Source: GCA-2687025 sp964473525
GTDB taxonomy: Bacteria; Poribacteria; WGA-4E; GCA-2687025
DNA length: 64,000 bases
Assembly (NCBI GenBank): GCA_964473525.1
Contig: CAYYPK010000018.1
Span: forward strand, 62,001-126,000
Reading direction: 5' to 3'
Position numbers and translations under genes: made by a program. Shown here in pieces: positions 62,205-64,000 of this stretch. Under the pieces are notes generated by a model that did no database searches, was not told the DNA's origin, and saw only the letters and a program-made list of their open reading frames with translations. Position 1 is the stretch's first letter, and the number at the start of each line of letters is the position of its first letter.

Positions 62205-63224
62205 ATGACCGAAAGCGCCTATAGCGCCAGCGCCTATTTCAACGCCGCCGTCGGGGCGTATCAGCGGGGAGACTATGTCGCCTCCGCGGACTACTACCGC
62301 TCCGGTCTCGAGCTGCAGCCCGAACACACGGACGCCTACGTGGACTACGCCAAGGTGTGCGAGTTTTTGGGAGATTGGGACAACGCGCTCGCTGCGTTGG
62401 ACAAGGCGCTCTTCGCGGCTCCCAAGCATGAAGCGGCTAAGCGACGCCAGCAGCGCATTCTGGAAGAACGAGGCGCGTTCGAGCAGTTGGCGGACGGACT
62501 CTACACGCCAGAAGCGCAGGAGCATCAGCACCGGTTCACCGTGACGCTCGCGGAGGGAATCCCCGCGGGAGCTGGCGACATCGCCTGCCGCGCCCTCTCC
62601 CACGCTTACGCGGAATTCTCCGAAACCCTGGGCGTGACGCCGTCCGCGCGGATCACCGTCCATCTGTTGCCCGCTACGAGCCCCGCGCGCAAAGGGTGGC
62701 CTCTATGGGCCGCCGGCCTGGCGCAGGACAACTCCAGCATCGCTATCTTCCTGCATAACCCCACGCCCAACGCGGGGTTGTTGTGCGCGCTGCTTCGACA
62801 CGAATACACGCACATTTTGGTGCATGAGATCACGCGGGGTCGATGCCCGCACTGGGTTGACGAGGCGCTCGCCGGAGGGCTGTCCAAGCCGCTCATGCAG
62901 TGGGAAAAGGACCGCGTACGTGGCGCTGTTCAGGGCGGCTACGTGTTGCCCCTGGCGGAACTCGACATTCCCTTTACCGACCTACCGGCCGAAAGCGTTT
63001 CGCTGGCGTACCACCAGTGCGCCGTCCTGGGTGCCTACCTCGTGGATACGTTCGGTGGCGAACTCGTGCGGAAGACGCTCGAAGCGTTGCGCGACGGTGA
63101 ATCCATCTCCGACGCCATACGCGCGACTCTCGGCTCCGACGTGGCTGACGTCGAGCGACGACTCTTCGCGCCGACGTCGATCCCAGCGTCGACCGTCGAG
63201 CGCAGCGCTCGCGTGGCTGAGTAG
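62205..63224 (+). CDS. TPR and MA-family metallopeptidase-like protein
   Basis: The protein is 339 residues from ATG 62205. The N-terminal 95 residues contain two TPR units (AAVGAYQRGDYVASADYYRS, YAKVCEFLGDWDNALAALDK). A gluzincin peptidase domain follows, with H199-E-Y-T-H203 in LLRHEYTHILVHEITRG and the third zinc ligand Glu in HWVDEALAGGLS. No signal peptide is visible, so it appears cytoplasmic or exported in an unusual way. It lies 32 bases downstream of the FHA gene and probably belongs to the same operon. Confidence 0.8.
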   Translation: MTESAYSASAYFNAAVGAYQRGDYVASADYYRSGLELQPEHTDAYVDYAKVCEFLGDWDNALAALDKALFAAPKHEAAKRRQQRILEERGAFEQLADGLYTPEAQEHQHRFTVTLAEGIPAGAGDIACRALSHAYAEFSETLGVTPSARITVHLLPATSPARKGWPLWAAGLAQDNSSIAIFLHNPTPNAGLLCALLRHEYTHILVHEITRGRCPHWVDEALAGGLSKPLMQWEKDRVRGAVQGGYVLPLAELDIPFTDLPAESVSLAYHQCAVLGAYLVDTFGGELVRKTLEALRDGESISDAIRATLGSDVADVERRLFAPTSIPASTVERSARVAE

Positions 63225-63261
63225 TCCCGCGCGGAGCTGCCCTTCTACCTACCAGGCCCAC

Positions 63262-63852
63262 CTACGGATCCGCTCGCTCGGATGGGGACGTTCCCTCCAC
63301 GGAAGACCCGGGCCTCCCAGCCGACGGCAGCATCCTCAGGTGCGGGTCAGTCACCATGCGGCGCGCTATCGTCGGGTCCAACTCCACGGCTCTCACCAGC
63401 AGATCCGCAGTCGCCTCCGCGTCGCCCAACAGCGCGCGGGCCCGTGCGAGCCCATAATACGCCGCGGCATCCTTCCCATCGGACTTGAGAGCGCGTCTGT
63501 AAGCGGCTCCCGCCGCCTCCGGGTGACCTGTGTATAGGTAGCAGTCTCCCAACATGCGGCATGTAGCCGCGTATCGAGGCGCGTGCCACCAGTAGGTAGG
63601 CATACGCGGGTTGGCGTGCTCCAGGAGAGGCAGCGCGCCCGCATAGTCACCGTTCTCATGTTGGCTCTTACCGGCGGCGAACTCGTAATACCACGCTCCC
63701 CACTCGGTGGCCTGCGCAAGTTCCCGGAGTCCGACGAACCCAGCCGCAAGGAGGATCATCCCAGCGACCGTTGCTCGGACGCCCCACACGGCACACCTTC
63801 GCAGCCTCGACTCTGAGGGTCTGGGTCTATGCACCCGCACGTGATTGTCCAT
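63262..63852 (-). CDS. membrane-anchored TPR protein
   Basis: The protein is 196 residues. A single N-terminal membrane anchor (VRATVAGMILLAAGFVGLREL, about residues 25-45) is followed by tetratricopeptide repeats: FAAGKSQHENGDYAGALPLL, LGDCYLYTGHPEAAGAAYRR and YYGLARARALLGDAEATADL. It is probably an adaptor protein on the outer face of the membrane. It converges with the TPR/peptidase gene; there is no operon partner on its strand within the window. Confidence 0.75.
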   Translation of the reverse strand: MDNHVRVHRPRPSESRLRRCAVWGVRATVAGMILLAAGFVGLRELAQATEWGAWYYEFAAGKSQHENGDYAGALPLLEHANPRMPTYWWHAPRYAATCRMLGDCYLYTGHPEAAGAAYRRALKSDGKDAAAYYGLARARALLGDAEATADLLVRAVELDPTIARRMVTDPHLRMLPSAGRPGSSVEGTSPSERADP

Positions 63853-64000
63853 CGGAATACTCCTGCCGAGTATGCAACTGCCTACGGTGCTACCAAGATG
63901 ACTCCCCTGTCCGTAGCCGCGCCTACAGCTTGTGGCCCATGCGTTGACCGCGCTTCGCCATCGGCCATAAGATAATCCTGCCTTACGCGGGCCGTCCCGG

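Overview
The window is GC-rich, densely coded DNA from an uncultivated-type bacterium. The gene mix fits a Poribacteria/Latescibacteria-like or related FCB-group lineage: several binding-protein sugar transporters without ATPase genes, Gfo/Idh/MocA dehydrogenase, TIM-barrel sugar isomerases, an apiosidase-like glycosidase, phytanoyl-CoA dioxygenase, a FlgD-like C-terminal sorting domain, Bat-type TPR proteins and many ECF sigma factors. This placement is inference from gene content. No rRNA, tRNA or CRISPR array was seen.

Layout. 1-5.6 kb (minus): two membrane proteins, a YdjM-like hydrolase, panC, and a secreted beta-propeller with a FlgD-like tail. 5.8-10.6 kb (plus): a TroABCD-type metal ABC operon. 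Both permeases carry a C-terminal DtxR/MntR-type repressor domain, and a DtxR-like palindrome covers the start point of a good sigma-70 promoter. 11-16 kb: an acidic hypothetical protein, a membrane protein, a PfkB kinase, and an ECF sigma factor fused to ankyrin repeats. 16.3-25.8 kb (minus): a carbohydrate locus with a GH140-like enzyme, dehydrogenase, isomerase, an embedded ParDE-type toxin-antitoxin pair, a MalG-like permease, and a natural fusion of binding protein with MalF-like permease. 26-39 kb: M48-like peptidase, LamG-like protein, DUF1802 protein, CtpA protease, PolX with a ruined polymerase site, a triple-receiver cyclase, an isomerase, a ferredoxin, and a large protease/TolB/beta-barrel protein.

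39-49 kb: remnants (DegT-family aminotransferase; the Fis-type tail of a sigma-54 activator), an ECF sigma factor, a GNAT acetyltransferase, then the most unusual locus. This is a sigma-54 activator with an N-terminal Rieske domain (Rieske-GAF-PAS-AAA+-Fis), divergent from an uncharacterised gene and a second Rieske protein with a long helical C-terminus. 49-51.3 kb: a probable defence pair, a ParB-like protein (frameshifted) and a putative PD-(D/E)xK nuclease. 51.7-58 kb: PhyH dioxygenase, a second sugar ABC transporter whose MalF-like gene is broken in a G6 run, and a TlpA-like protein broken by a 16-bp tandem triplication. 58-64 kb: a sugar-binding lipoprotein, BatC-like TPR protein, an ECF sigma / double-FHA pair, and TPR proteins.

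Three themes recur: regulator domains fused to unexpected partners (DtxR on permeases, Rieske on a sigma-54 activator, ankyrin on a sigma factor), REP-like palindromes read in frame as the N-termini of exported proteins, and at least three genes disrupted by small indels or repeats.
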